Of a stretch of 64,000 bases of DNA, positions 35,908 to 44,427 are shown one piece after another; within the stretch, counting starts at the first letter, position 1, and the number at the start of each line of letters is the position of its first letter. Origin of the DNA: an uncultured Flavihumibacter sp. (lineage in GTDB: Bacteria; Bacteroidota; Bacteroidia; Chitinophagales; Chitinophagaceae); the NCBI GenBank assembly GCA_902168105.1, contig CABHOY010000030.1, forward strand, positions 248,001 to 312,000, in the 5' to 3' direction. A program made the position numbers and the translations under genes. The notes below the pieces were generated by a model, which searched no databases, was not told the origin of the DNA, and was given only the letters and a program-made list of their open reading frames with translations.

Positions 35908-38166
35908 ATGTTCAGAATGATGCACAGCTTATTGTTGATAATGACCTTGCTGACATATAACAGCTGCCAGTCCACCCGGGGGAATATCGATCTTGTAACT
36001 AACGGTAATTCCAGGTATGTGATCGTATTGCCGGATGAAGCAGGCAAACATGAGACAAAGGCCGCCAAGTTGTTGCAGGATTATCTGAAACGGATATCAG
36101 GCGCATCACTGAACATCATACCTGAAAAAACATATAAAGAACAACCGGGCATTTTCATTGGTAATACTGAGCATGTAGAACAGTTCCATAGTGGTAAGCT
36201 CAAAGGGGAAAGCTTTTTCATTGCGACAGACAAACAGCATTTATACATCAGGGGAGGCAGTGGTAAAGGCATTCTCTATGGAGTGTATACGTTACTGGAG
36301 AATTATTTTGGCTGCCGCAAATATGCTGCTATACCGGTCACCGTTCCTACCAATAAAAATCTGCAACTGCCGCAGCAGGTTATGGATAAACAGGAGCCTG
36401 CATTTGTTTACCGGGAGACCTATTATCCTGCTGCATTTGACAATGAATACCTGGAATGGCACAAGCTGCACCGGTTTGAGGACCTGTGGGGCGTATGGGG
36501 ACACTCTTTCTTTAAGATCGTTCCTCCCAAAACATACTATGCCACCCACCCGGAATATTATGCACTGGTGAATGGCAAACGGCAGGCAAGCCAGTTATGT
36601 CTGAGCAATGAAGGTGTGTTTAATTTAATGGTAGCGTATTTCCGCAAAGCCAGGGCTGATAATCCCGATGCCCTTTATTGGTCTATTGCCGCAGAAGACG
36701 GCGGTGGTTTCTGTACCTGCGATCAATGCAGTGAAGCCAATGCAGAAGATGGTGGTCCGCAGGGTTCACTGATCCGCTTCGTCAACCGGGTAGCCGCAAC
36801 GTTCCCTGATCAGCAATTCACCACGCTGGCGTATCAGTATACGGCGCATCCTCCGCTTAAAACAAAGCCTGCGGCAAATGTGTACATTATGTTGAGCAGC
36901 ATCGATGCTTACCGCCAGGAACCATTGAGCACCGCTCTCTCTGCGGCGGCTTTCAGGAAAGACCTGGAGGGCTGGGGCGCTGTTACAGATCATATTTTCC
37001 TGTGGGATTATACCACACAGTTCACGAACTACCTTGCTCCTTTTCCTGACTATAACAATCTGCAGCCGAACCTTCAATACCTGTCAGCTCATAAGGTAAC
37101 GGGTGTTTTCTCACAGGGCAGCGGTGATACCTATAGCGATATGGCAGCCTATAACAGTTACCTGCAAGCCAAATTACTGTGGGACCCATCCCTCACAACC
37201 GAGGCGGTAACAAACGATTTTCTGAATGGATATTTTGGAAAGGCAGGTCCTTTCGTCGGACAATATCTGCAAACATTGATATCCACATTGCACAATACAA
37301 AAACACAGCTTGACATCTACGGCAATCCTGTCAACAATTATAAAAACTATCTTTCACCCGAAGCCATAGATCAGTACTCAAGCCTGCTTGACAAAGCAGA
37401 AAAGGCGGTGGAAGGCAACAACGATCTGCTGACACGGGTCTACAATACAAGATTGCCGCTGGAGTATACGGTATTACAACAATCGCGTTTTTTCGGTACT
37501 GAAAAGTTTGGCTACCTGATCCCTGAAGGAAGTAGTTATATCGTCAATCCACGCTGGCCGGAACGTGTAAGGAAATTTGTAGCGCAATGTAAACTGGCAG
37601 GCGTAAAAGAGCTGTCGGAAGGTGGAGGGAATGCAGATGCATATCAACAGGAATGGGACACTATTTTCGCCCGCAAATGGATCAACAGCCTTGCCTTTGG
37701 TGCGAAGGTCTCTTTGTTGAACCCCTGGTCTGACGAGTACCCGGCAAAAAAAGAAAGGACGCTTACTGACGGACTGCAGGGCGATAAGGATTTCAGTATT
37801 AACTGGCTGTTCATCTATGGAAAAGACCTGGTAGCCACTATCGATATGGGTCAGGAAAAAACTATTAAGGAAGTGCAGATGAATTTCCTGCAGGACGCGC
37901 GGCATTATATTTTTAATCCGTCTGAAATTGTTATTGAAACATCCGCAGATGGGACCAATTTTACTCCGGCAGGCAAACAGCAACCTGCTGTCGTTGCGGA
38001 AGAAGACTACACGGCAGCAGCGCATACGTTCCGTTTCTCTTTACCGGCAGTTCACGCACGTTTTGTACGTGTTACCGGCCGTTGCCTCCAGGAGGTACCG
38101 GTATGGAGAGGAGCACCATCCGGCAAAAAAGCGGCTATATGTTGCGATGAAATATTTGTGTTATAA
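35908..38166 (+). CDS. DUF4838-family lipoprotein with C-terminal discoidin-like domain, possible glycan-acting enzyme
   Basis: 752 residues with a lipoprotein signal (SLLLIMTLLTYNSCQS; Cys near residue 20). The N-terminal part (about 30-150) resembles the alpha-glucuronidase N-domain that precedes TIM barrels (KAAKLLQDYLKRISGASLNI, GIFIGNTEHVE, GKGILYGVYTLLENYFGCR). The central part has the DUF4838 hallmark SIAAEDGGGFCTCDQCSEAN. The end (about 640-750) looks like an F5/8C carbohydrate-binding module. It starts 11 bases after the exporter gene. Bcs, Pga, Pel and Alg systems all include a hydrolase or deacetylase (BcsZ, PgaB, PelA, AlgL), and this lipoprotein could fill that place. Activity is inferred, not shown. 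Confidence 0.82.
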   Translation: MFRMMHSLLLIMTLLTYNSCQSTRGNIDLVTNGNSRYVIVLPDEAGKHETKAAKLLQDYLKRISGASLNIIPEKTYKEQPGIFIGNTEHVEQFHSGKLKGESFFIATDKQHLYIRGGSGKGILYGVYTLLENYFGCRKYAAIPVTVPTNKNLQLPQQVMDKQEPAFVYRETYYPAAFDNEYLEWHKLHRFEDLWGVWGHSFFKIVPPKTYYATHPEYYALVNGKRQASQLCLSNEGVFNLMVAYFRKARADNPDALYWSIAAEDGGGFCTCDQCSEANAEDGGPQGSLIRFVNRVAATFPDQQFTTLAYQYTAHPPLKTKPAANVYIMLSSIDAYRQEPLSTALSAAAFRKDLEGWGAVTDHIFLWDYTTQFTNYLAPFPDYNNLQPNLQYLSAHKVTGVFSQGSGDTYSDMAAYNSYLQAKLLWDPSLTTEAVTNDFLNGYFGKAGPFVGQYLQTLISTLHNTKTQLDIYGNPVNNYKNYLSPEAIDQYSSLLDKAEKAVEGNNDLLTRVYNTRLPLEYTVLQQSRFFGTEKFGYLIPEGSSYIVNPRWPERVRKFVAQCKLAGVKELSEGGGNADAYQQEWDTIFARKWINSLAFGAKVSLLNPWSDEYPAKKERTLTDGLQGDKDFSINWLFIYGKDLVATIDMGQEKTIKEVQMNFLQDARHYIFNPSEIVIETSADGTNFTPAGKQQPAVVAEEDYTAAAHTFRFSLPAVHARFVRVTGRCLQEVPVWRGAPSGKKAAICCDEIFVL

Positions 38167-38206
38167 AACACGAGCGGCAATTGCCATTTCCGCAATTGCC
38201 GCTCGT
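38164..38206 (-). terminator. Terminator between convergent DUF4838 and GH51 genes
   Basis: A perfect 15-bp stem (38170-38184 with 38192-38206) closes a 7-nt loop. On the minus strand it is followed by TTTTAT, so it mainly ends the GH51 message. The stem may also stop plus-strand transcription. Confidence 0.8.
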
Positions 38207-38226
38207 TGAATATGTCAGGTCCTAAC

Positions 38227-39765
38227 TTATTTCAGTTCCAGCACCACTATAGATGCGGGTGGCAGTTCTACCACCAGGTTATCACCCTGTTTCTTCGCTC
38301 CTGCGAATTTCTCAATATGTACTTTGTTGGGTTGCTCAAATGTATTGACATCAGTTGTCTTTGCTGAAGTCAGTACCTGGCCTGTAACCGCTTTCCATTT
38401 TGCCTCCTGTAAAGAAGTAGTAACGGTGATCTTTTGTGAAGGGTTCAGGTTCACCAGGGAGATGTGTACCACACCGGTTGAATCCAGCGAAGCGGAGGCA
38501 TTCACTGCCGGGATCTTTTCATTACCGGAAGTGTAAGCAGGACTATTCAGCTGGATAGGCAGGTATTGCGCATCCTGGTGTACTTTATAAAGATCGAATA
38601 CATGATAGGTAGGAGTCAGCAGCATTTTCTCCTTATCGGTCAGGATCAGGGCCTGCAACACGTTTACTGTCTGCGCCAGTTCCGCCATCCTTACACGATC
38701 GCTATGGTTGTTAAAGATATTCAGCGTGCTGCCTGCAATCAGTGCATCGCGCAGGCTGTTCTGCTGATACAGGAAGCCCGGATTGGTACCAGGTTCCACA
38801 TTGGTCCAGATACCCCATTCGTCCACTACCAGGGCTACACGTTTTTTTGGATCATATTTATCCATGATAGCGGAATGTTTGATCACCAGGGAATCCATTG
38901 CCAGGCATTTTCTCATGGTGGTGAAATATTCCTGTTCGGTGAAGTTGGTAGCTGATCCCTTGTCGTTCCAGGTTTTAGGAACGGTATAATAGTGCAGGCT
39001 CAGTCCCCACATTTGTCCCAGCGGGATCTGTTTCATACAGGTTTCTGTCCAGTTGAAATCGTAGTCGCTGGCACCACTGACGATCTTTTTCAGCGGAGCA
39101 CCGGGATAGTTACGTGCATAAGTAGCATAGCGGCGATACTGGTCAGCATAAAAAGCAGGAGTCATATTACCACCACATCCCCAGCTTTCATTACCAACGC
39201 CAAGAAAGGCCACTTTCCAGGGCGCTTCGTGCCCGTTTTGCTTGCGCAGGGCAGTCATAGGGCTAACGCCATTGAAGTTAAAATACTCTACCCATTTGGC
39301 CATTTCTTCCACTGTACCACTGCCCACATTAGCAGAGACATAAGGTTCGGTTTGCAGCAGCTCACATAGTTCGAGGAATTCGTGCGTACCGAAGCTGTTA
39401 TCTTCTGTTACGCCACCCCAGTTGGTATTGACCATTTTAGGGCGTTGTTCCCTCGGGCCGATCCCGTCGCGCCAATGGTATTCATCGGCAAAACATCCAC
39501 CGGGCCAGCGCAGGTTCGGGATATGGATCTTCTTCAGTGCTTCTACTACATCCAGCCGGATGCGGTCCTTTTTAGGTACGTTCAGCGATGGATCAACCCA
39601 AAAGCCATCATAGATACAATGACCGAGATGTTCAGAAAAGTGTCCATAGATATGACGGCTGATGGTATGGTCTGATTTAGGCTGTACCACCAGGCTTGCC
39701 GTATTTTGGGCTTTGGCTGTGTAAGCGAATACCATCAATAACAGGAGTGATAACTTCTTTTTCAT
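38227..39765 (-). CDS. Secreted GH51 alpha-L-arabinofuranosidase
   Basis: 512 residues with a signal peptide ([20 protein letters not shown]). The GH51 fold is complete: N-terminal [18 protein letters not shown] and [20 protein letters not shown], acid/base Glu193 in [11 protein letters not shown], nucleophile Glu316 in [15 protein letters not shown], and a C-terminal beta-sandwich. The enzyme releases arabinofuranose from arabinan or arabinoxylan side chains with retention of configuration. It is exported, unlike many cytoplasmic GH51 enzymes, so it should act in the periplasm or outside. It is a single gene with its own terminator and an AT-rich leader. Confidence 0.93.
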   Translation of the reverse strand: MKKKLSLLLLMVFAYTAKAQNTASLVVQPKSDHTISRHIYGHFSEHLGHCIYDGFWVDPSLNVPKKDRIRLDVVEALKKIHIPNLRWPGGCFADEYHWRDGIGPREQRPKMVNTNWGGVTEDNSFGTHEFLELCELLQTEPYVSANVGSGTVEEMAKWVEYFNFNGVSPMTALRKQNGHEAPWKVAFLGVGNESWGCGGNMTPAFYADQYRRYATYARNYPGAPLKKIVSGASDYDFNWTETCMKQIPLGQMWGLSLHYYTVPKTWNDKGSATNFTEQEYFTTMRKCLAMDSLVIKHSAIMDKYDPKKRVALVVDEWGIWTNVEPGTNPGFLYQQNSLRDALIAGSTLNIFNNHSDRVRMAELAQTVNVLQALILTDKEKMLLTPTYHVFDLYKVHQDAQYLPIQLNSPAYTSGNEKIPAVNASASLDSTGVVHISLVNLNPSQKITVTTSLQEAKWKAVTGQVLTSAKTTDVNTFEQPNKVHIEKFAGAKKQGDNLVVELPPASIVVLELK

Positions 39766-40114
39766 AATTTAGAATTTATGTATAGCTGACTTGTCAAACG
39801 TTATGTGAAGACGTGGAATAAACACAAGATAGAAAAAATAACTGTCAATTATACAACTAATTTATTCCGCCCAAACTCAGGCCCCTGCAATATTTCATCA
39901 CTTGCCAGTAGCAAGGTATTGCTAGCATCGGTTCTGTGGCGGGGCAAGCGTCTGTTTTTTTCAAAAAAAACTCTACCAAATATTTTGCGTTTTCAAACAA
40001 TGTTGTACATTTGCCATCCCAATCGCAAAAGCTGCGAGCGGAAACAAAAAAGTTCTTAATTAAAGAGGTTAGTTTAAATAAGCAATTGCTGAAGAAAAAC
40101 AGGATCTCAAGTAT
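39766..40114. other. Gap between GH51 and tRNA-Gly; holds the tRNA promoter and leader
   Basis: No protein gene is visible. The GH51 leader lies at the left, the tRNA promoter at 39984-40013, and the first copy of a duplicated leader from about 40046. Confidence 0.5.
39984..40013 (+). promoter_or_regulatory. Bacteroidota-type promoter for tRNA-Gly
   Basis: TTTG at 39984-39987 and TACATTTG at 40006-40013 are 18 bases apart and match the Bacteroidota TTTG / TAnnTTTG pattern exactly. The tRNA begins about 100 bases downstream. Confidence 0.7.
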
Positions 40115-40187
<73 letters not shown>

Positions 40188-40194
40188 CAGGTAA

Positions 40195-40227
40195 AGTCCT
40201 GGTGTTTATGACGTCAGGGCTTTTTTT
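40195..40227 (+). terminator. Terminator after tRNA-Gly copy 1
   Basis: AGTCCTG (40195-40201) pairs with CAGGGCT (40215-40221) with one G-T pair, then seven Ts. Confidence 0.7.
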
Positions 40228-40334
40228 ATTCTGATATCGATAAGCCTTATCGAATAGCAGAAAAACAAAAAGTTCTTAACAGAAGAGGTCAGTTTAAATA
40301 AGCAGTTGCTGAAGAAAAGCTGGATCTCAAATAT

Positions 40335-40407
<73 letters not shown>

Positions 40408-40415
40408 CAACAGAA

Positions 40416-40448
40416 AAGTCCTGGTGTTAATACATCAGGACTTTTTTT
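40416..40448 (+). terminator. Terminator after tRNA-Gly copy 2
   Basis: AAGTCCTG (40416-40423) pairs perfectly with CAGGACTT (40436-40443), followed by a T run. Confidence 0.75.
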
Positions 40449-40639
40449 ATGCCCCTATAATCTGCAGATATCTCATCTATTGTCCTGCGGACTCCGATAT
40501 CATTTAGCCAGTCTTTGCCAACAATCATGAAATTCCCTGAAAACCCGTTATATCCAATCCTAAAACCATCTCATGAAATTATATTATAACATAAAGAGCG
40601 CTTATTACTAAGGTAAAACAAAATAAGATATTTATACTG

Positions 40640-40676
40640 TCTCTGTAAAGGTGCTACTATAGCGCTTTAACAGAGA
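40640..40676. repeat. Imperfect hairpin before the 11-bp repeats
   Basis: TCTCTGT (40640-40646) pairs with ACAGAGA (40670-40676). Inner AAAG/CTTT and GCTA/TAGC pairs extend the arm with one bulge. No T run follows. Confidence 0.4.
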
Positions 40677-40677
40677 T

Positions 40678-40762
40678 AACCCATATATAACCCATATATA
40701 ACCCGTATATAAGCCATATATAACCCATATCTATAGAGATATGGGTTATATATGGCTTATAT
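40678..40762. repeat. Five 11-bp tandem repeats running into a 26-bp perfect inverted repeat
   Basis: Five units of AACCCATATAT or near variants fill 40678-40732 (starts at 40678, 40689, 40700, 40711, 40722). The last part, 40707-40732, is then repeated in reverse complement at 40737-40762 with a 4-nt ATAG loop, giving 26 perfect base pairs. No T run follows, so it is not a normal terminator. It lies in a non-coding gap of about 460 bases between the tRNA-Gly terminator and a convergent gene terminator. Confidence 0.85.
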
Positions 40763-40866
40763 GAGGCTTAATTATAGTTTACAGATGAGTTATTGAAAAG
40801 AATTGGGTATTACGGCGTGCCTATCCCAGGCTTTTAAGGAAGGATCATGTGGCCTGAAACAATAAA

Positions 40867-40897
40867 AAAAAGCCCCCTGGTCAGACCAGGGGGCTTT
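40867..40897 (-). terminator. Terminator of the small membrane protein gene
   Basis: A perfect 12-bp stem, AAAGCCCCCTGG (40869-40880) with CCAGGGGGCTTT (40886-40897), has a 5-nt loop and, on the minus strand, a run of eight Ts. It lies 21 bases past the stop codon. Confidence 0.92.
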
Positions 40898-40917
40898 CGC
40901 TAATATGATTAAATCGC

Positions 40918-41118
40918 TTATTTATATTTCGGATTGTACAGGGTGTTTTCCGGTACAGCTACTTCAGGTTTACCCTGATAGCGATGTTTGTACAGATTAT
41001 AGCATCCACCTAATACAAAACTAAGGGTGCAAATGATTGTCACATAAAACAGGAAACGGGAAGATGATACCCAGCTACCGGTAATGTCGTTCTTATTTTC
41101 AACAGTATTGTGTTCCAT
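40918..41118 (-). CDS. Small single-pass membrane protein, hypothetical
   Basis: 66 residues. The polar N-terminus (MEHNTVENKNDITGSW) is followed by one hydrophobic helix (about 19-40; SSRFLFYVTIICTLSFVLGGC) and a basic, Pro-containing tail (YKHRYQGKPEVAVPENTLYNPKYK). The cysteine at the end of the helix is too far from the start for a normal lipoprotein signal. It lies 51 bases after a glycosyltransferase gene on the same strand and ends at a strong terminator, so the two probably share a transcript. No family is recognised. Confidence 0.65.
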   Translation of the reverse strand: MEHNTVENKNDITGSWVSSSRFLFYVTIICTLSFVLGGCYNLYKHRYQGKPEVAVPENTLYNPKYK

Positions 41119-41169
41119 ATCTATTTATTTCGCATTGCAAACTTACGTCATGTCAAATAATAATGCAAG

Positions 41170-42201
41170 TTATTTTTCCAGGGTCCCAAAAGTCCTGCGG
41201 TTCAGGAAATAATAACGCCAGATCATGATACCGTGGAATACGCCGCTCAGTTCCAGTAATCTTTTCTGTGGCAGGCGGTCTTTCGAGAACTGATACTTTC
41301 TCCTCCAGCGGAAATAATCCCGGTAGGCACGTAGTATAGCCCTCATATCTTTAGGCTTTCCCGCCACCAGGCTCTTCACCGCGGCCAGCAGGTCCAGGAA
41401 AAAACGCTGGAATAAGATGATCCAGCGGTCGGCCGGGTGCAGGTTCTTCCAAAGCATCATCAGGTTATTCCGGAAGTTCAGGTAAAGCTTCCGGGGATTC
41501 CCCTGCGGCAGGCTGCCTCCTCCGACGTGATATACAATAGATTCCGGGCAATAGCAGATACGGTACCCTGCTCTTTTCAATCGCCAGCAGAGATCCACTT
41601 CCTCCATATGGGCGAAGAAATCGGCGTCAAAACCGCCTACTTCATGGAAACAGGCGGAGCGAATGAATAAGGCGGCTCCTGTGGCCCAGAATATGTCCTG
41701 GGCATCATCATATTGCCCCTTATCTATTTCGGTCGTATAAAGGATCCTACCCCGGCAAAAAGTGTATCCCAGGATGTCCATCCACCCTCCTGCCGCACCG
41801 GCATACTCGAATTCGTTCTTCTTATCGTAAAAACGAAGCTTCGGCTGGCAGGCCGCAATATGGTGGTCGCGCACCATCTGGGCCACTACCGGCTCGATCC
41901 ATCCCGGCTGCACCTCCACATCCTGATTGAGCAATACATATATATCAGCCTTTACATGCTGTAAGGCCTGATTATATCCTCCTGCAAAACCGTCATTGGA
42001 CGGATTCTGAATAATGTTAACTTCCGGAAAATTAGCACGCACGAAAGCTACGCTATCATCTGTCGAAGCATTATCCGCCACATATAGTTGCAGGTTCCCG
42101 TAAGTGGAACTACATACTGAAGGCAGGAACTTTTCCAGAAAACTACGTCCATTCCAATTCAAAATAACAACTGCTACCGATGGTAATACAGACAAAAGCA
42201 C
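41170..42201 (-). CDS. GT2 glycosyltransferase, rhamnosyltransferase-like
   Basis: 343 residues. The N-terminal GT-A domain has VAVVILNWNGRSFLEKFLPSV, VADNASTDDS, NDGFAGGYNQAL, VLLNQDVEV (metal site) and, further on, GGFDADFFAHMEEVDLCWRLKRAGY. This is the pattern of non-processive RfbF/WbbL-type transferases, many of which add rhamnose to O-antigen, capsule or cell-wall linkers. It lacks the Q-x-x-R-W motif of the synthases elsewhere in this window. No ATG lies at the 5' end; the GTG at 42201 is the longest start, with a TTG two codons in. The acceptor and sugar are unknown. Confidence 0.85.
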   Translation of the reverse strand: MLLSVLPSVAVVILNWNGRSFLEKFLPSVCSSTYGNLQLYVADNASTDDSVAFVRANFPEVNIIQNPSNDGFAGGYNQALQHVKADIYVLLNQDVEVQPGWIEPVVAQMVRDHHIAACQPKLRFYDKKNEFEYAGAAGGWMDILGYTFCRGRILYTTEIDKGQYDDAQDIFWATGAALFIRSACFHEVGGFDADFFAHMEEVDLCWRLKRAGYRICYCPESIVYHVGGGSLPQGNPRKLYLNFRNNLMMLWKNLHPADRWIILFQRFFLDLLAAVKSLVAGKPKDMRAILRAYRDYFRWRRKYQFSKDRLPQKRLLELSGVFHGIMIWRYYFLNRRTFGTLEK

Positions 42202-42311
42202 TTTCTTTACGCGTGAATAATATTTTTTGCGTTACAAATATGCAACAAATTATTATAGCTTCGGACCACCTTCGCACTAATTGCTCTTTATGCTTAATTT
42301 AGACGCCAAGT

Positions 42312-43460
42312 ATGTTTAAACAGGTTATAGGCTGGAAGTTTGTACTGGTATCTACCGCAGTGATTATCATTGTAGGTACGATCTGGTATGTTAGCAGCAT
42401 CGCCAGCAAACTGGAAGAAGAAGAAACTAAAAAAGTGGCTACCTGGGTGGCCGCTAACCGTGAATTGCTACAGGCTTCCGACGAAGCTAACCTTAACCTG
42501 GCCGTCGAGATCATTACAAATAATACCAGCATTCCCGTTATTATCACAAATGAAAACGGCCATATCATTGATTCCCGTAACCTCGATACCACCAAGCTTT
42601 CCCGCAACCCGAAATACATGGAAGAGGAACTGGCCACTTTCAAGAACCAGCACCCTCCTTTCATCATGGAGATCGACGCAAAGAATAACCTCTATAACTA
42701 TATCTATTACGGAGATTCTCTGATCCTCAAGCAGGTACGTTATTACCCCTATATTCAACTTATTGTGGTAGCCCTCTTCATCAGTATTGTACTGGTAGCG
42801 CTATCCACTTCCAACCGTGCCGTCCAGAACCTCTTATGGGTCGGAATGGCCAAGGAAACCGCTCACCAGCTGGGAACACCCCTTTCTTCCATAGAGGCCT
42901 GGATAGAGATCCTCAAAGACAATGAGGCCAATGAACTCGTTGCCACCGAACTACGGAAAGATGTGGACAGGCTGAAGCTCATTACTGAACGTTTCTCCAA
43001 GATAGGCAGCGTGCCGCAGCTGGAAGAACGTGATGTGGTCAGCCAGGTAGAGAACATGGTAACATATATCCGGAAAAGATCTCCGCAGAAAGTGATCCTC
43101 ACCCTGCATTGCCAGGAACATGAGATCCCCGCAATGATCTCACCGGCGCTATTTGACTGGGTCATTGAAAACCTCCTGAAGAATGCGCTGGATGCCATGG
43201 AAGGGAAAGGGACCATTGATGTTTATATAGAAAATCACCCGGCCAATATCATCATCGATATCGCTGACAGTGGCAAAGGTATTCCGAAAGCGAACTTCGA
43301 AAAGGTCTTCAAACCGGGCTTCAGTACTAAAAAAAGAGGCTGGGGACTTGGTCTTTCGTTAGCCAAACGTATTATAGAAGAGTACCATAAAGGCAGGCTC
43401 ACAGTGCGTCTATCCGAGCTAAACAAGGGAACGACTTTCAGAATTTTACTCAGAAAATGA
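42312..43460 (+). CDS. Membrane sensor histidine kinase
   Basis: 382 residues. Two transmembrane helices (about 8-30 and 145-166) enclose a small extracytoplasmic domain (VIITNENGHIIDSRNLD) of the kind that folds like PAS/CACHE. The kinase core follows directly without a clear HAMP: KETAHQLGTPLSSIEAWIE carries the phospho-accepting His (near 189), an unusual H-Q-L-G-T-P-L box common in Bacteroidota. NLLKNALDAM, DSGKGIP and GWGLGLSLAKRII form the ATP site. No response regulator is adjacent, so the partner is elsewhere. The gene is divergent from the rhamnosyltransferase-like gene. Confidence 0.92.
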   Translation: MFKQVIGWKFVLVSTAVIIIVGTIWYVSSIASKLEEEETKKVATWVAANRELLQASDEANLNLAVEIITNNTSIPVIITNENGHIIDSRNLDTTKLSRNPKYMEEELATFKNQHPPFIMEIDAKNNLYNYIYYGDSLILKQVRYYPYIQLIVVALFISIVLVALSTSNRAVQNLLWVGMAKETAHQLGTPLSSIEAWIEILKDNEANELVATELRKDVDRLKLITERFSKIGSVPQLEERDVVSQVENMVTYIRKRSPQKVILTLHCQEHEIPAMISPALFDWVIENLLKNALDAMEGKGTIDVYIENHPANIIIDIADSGKGIPKANFEKVFKPGFSTKKRGWGLGLSLAKRIIEEYHKGRLTVRLSELNKGTTFRILLRK

Positions 43461-43478
43461 TAATAGTTATTAATTAAA

Positions 43479-43509
43479 TTTGTTCATTATCAAAAAGCAA
43501 TTAAATTTG
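43479..43509 (+). promoter_or_regulatory. Consensus Bacteroidota promoter for tRNA-Leu
   Basis: TTTG (43479-43482), 19 bases, then TAAATTTG (43502-43509). Both boxes match exactly and the tRNA starts 16 bases further on. Confidence 0.8.
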
Positions 43510-43525
43510 CACCCACTTCAGACCT

Positions 43526-43609
43526 GCGGAGGTGGCGAAATTGGTAGACGCGCTACTTTGAGGTGGTAGTGCCTGAAAGGGCTTGGGAGTTCGAATCTCC
43601 TCTTCCGCA
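43526..43609 (+). tRNA. tRNA-Leu(GAG)
   Basis: 84 nt with a long variable arm, as in class II tRNAs. The acceptor GCGGAGG pairs with CTTCCGC with one G-T pair. The anticodon loop TTGAGGT gives GAG, reading CTC and CTT. The T arm contains GGAGTTCGAATCTCC. The discriminator is A. Confidence 0.95.
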
Positions 43610-43620
43610 CGAAAACATAA

Positions 43621-43644
43621 ACCCGCTCATCAGAGCGGGTTTTG
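43621..43644 (+). terminator. Terminator after tRNA-Leu
   Basis: ACCCGCTC (43621-43628) and GAGCGGGT (43633-43640) form an 8-bp stem around ATCA, followed by TTTG. Confidence 0.75.
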
Positions 43645-43815
43645 TTATTTTAACCACGTCACAAAGAGCCAGATAGGGACAATGGCTCATCCCGAATTAC
43701 CTGTTTACATAGCATACGATCGTTGTTGAATAATATAGCAATTCAATTATCGCATTAATGATCGTACCACCACCGACTAATATAATAACCCGAATGTTCA
43801 TAATATAAACAGATC

Positions 43816-44313
43816 ATGAAGAAACTCACAATGATTGCAGCAGCTGCATTCTTACTATCCCTGACTGCCAATGCACAGCTCCGCACACTTGCAGGTGACA
43901 CTATCTGTACCAATTGCAGTGTTAATCAAATAGCAGAGAAAAAAGGTTATAAGTTTACCGGCATCTATGCAACAACTATTGGTTCGGCGTTTGGTGTAGT
44001 AATTTACGAGCAATTGTCCGGCAAACCTTTATTTGTAGACGCAGCCACAAAGGCTAAAGTACCCCTGCTCCTGAATAAATTCAAAGCTGAGAAATATAAA
44101 GGGTCCAATTACTTTTTTGAAGATATCCGCACTATGGTGGAAGAAGGTAAACTAACAGACCTTTATCTTATAGAGAAAGTTGGCAAACCAGAAAAGGTTT
44201 CCGAATTAGTTGAAAATGGCCGGAACATCTCTGTATATCAATATGCCAAACTTGGTCTTACCGTTTATTTTTATAATAGTGTAGCTGTTAGATATATACG
44301 GGAGCAGGTTTAA
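43816..44313 (+). CDS. Secreted hypothetical protein
   Basis: 165 residues with a good signal peptide (MKKLTMIAAAAFLLSLTANAQ). The mature part is small and mixed alpha/beta, with a Cys pair in DTICTNCSVNQI just after the signal, a central KAKVPLLLNKFKAEKYKGSNYFFEDIRTMV and a C-terminal YQYAKLGLTVYFYNSVAVRYI. The CTNC pair might form a disulfide or bind a metal, but nothing else supports a catalytic role. No family is recognised. Its own upstream gap holds the tRNA-Leu terminator, so it is transcribed separately. Confidence 0.65.
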   Translation: MKKLTMIAAAAFLLSLTANAQLRTLAGDTICTNCSVNQIAEKKGYKFTGIYATTIGSAFGVVIYEQLSGKPLFVDAATKAKVPLLLNKFKAEKYKGSNYFFEDIRTMVEEGKLTDLYLIEKVGKPEKVSELVENGRNISVYQYAKLGLTVYFYNSVAVRYIREQV

Positions 44314-44427
44314 TCTATCAAAACCTACACTTGTAGGAAGCGGGTATGATAAATTTGGCTTGTATAGGTCTTCCAGCATGCTTCATATGCCAATAAAATA
44401 TTATATTGGCAGCCAAAATTCAAGGCA

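Noticed and set aside
40678..40762. CRISPR array
   Set aside because: The 11-bp units follow one another without spacers, and no cas genes are present in the window.
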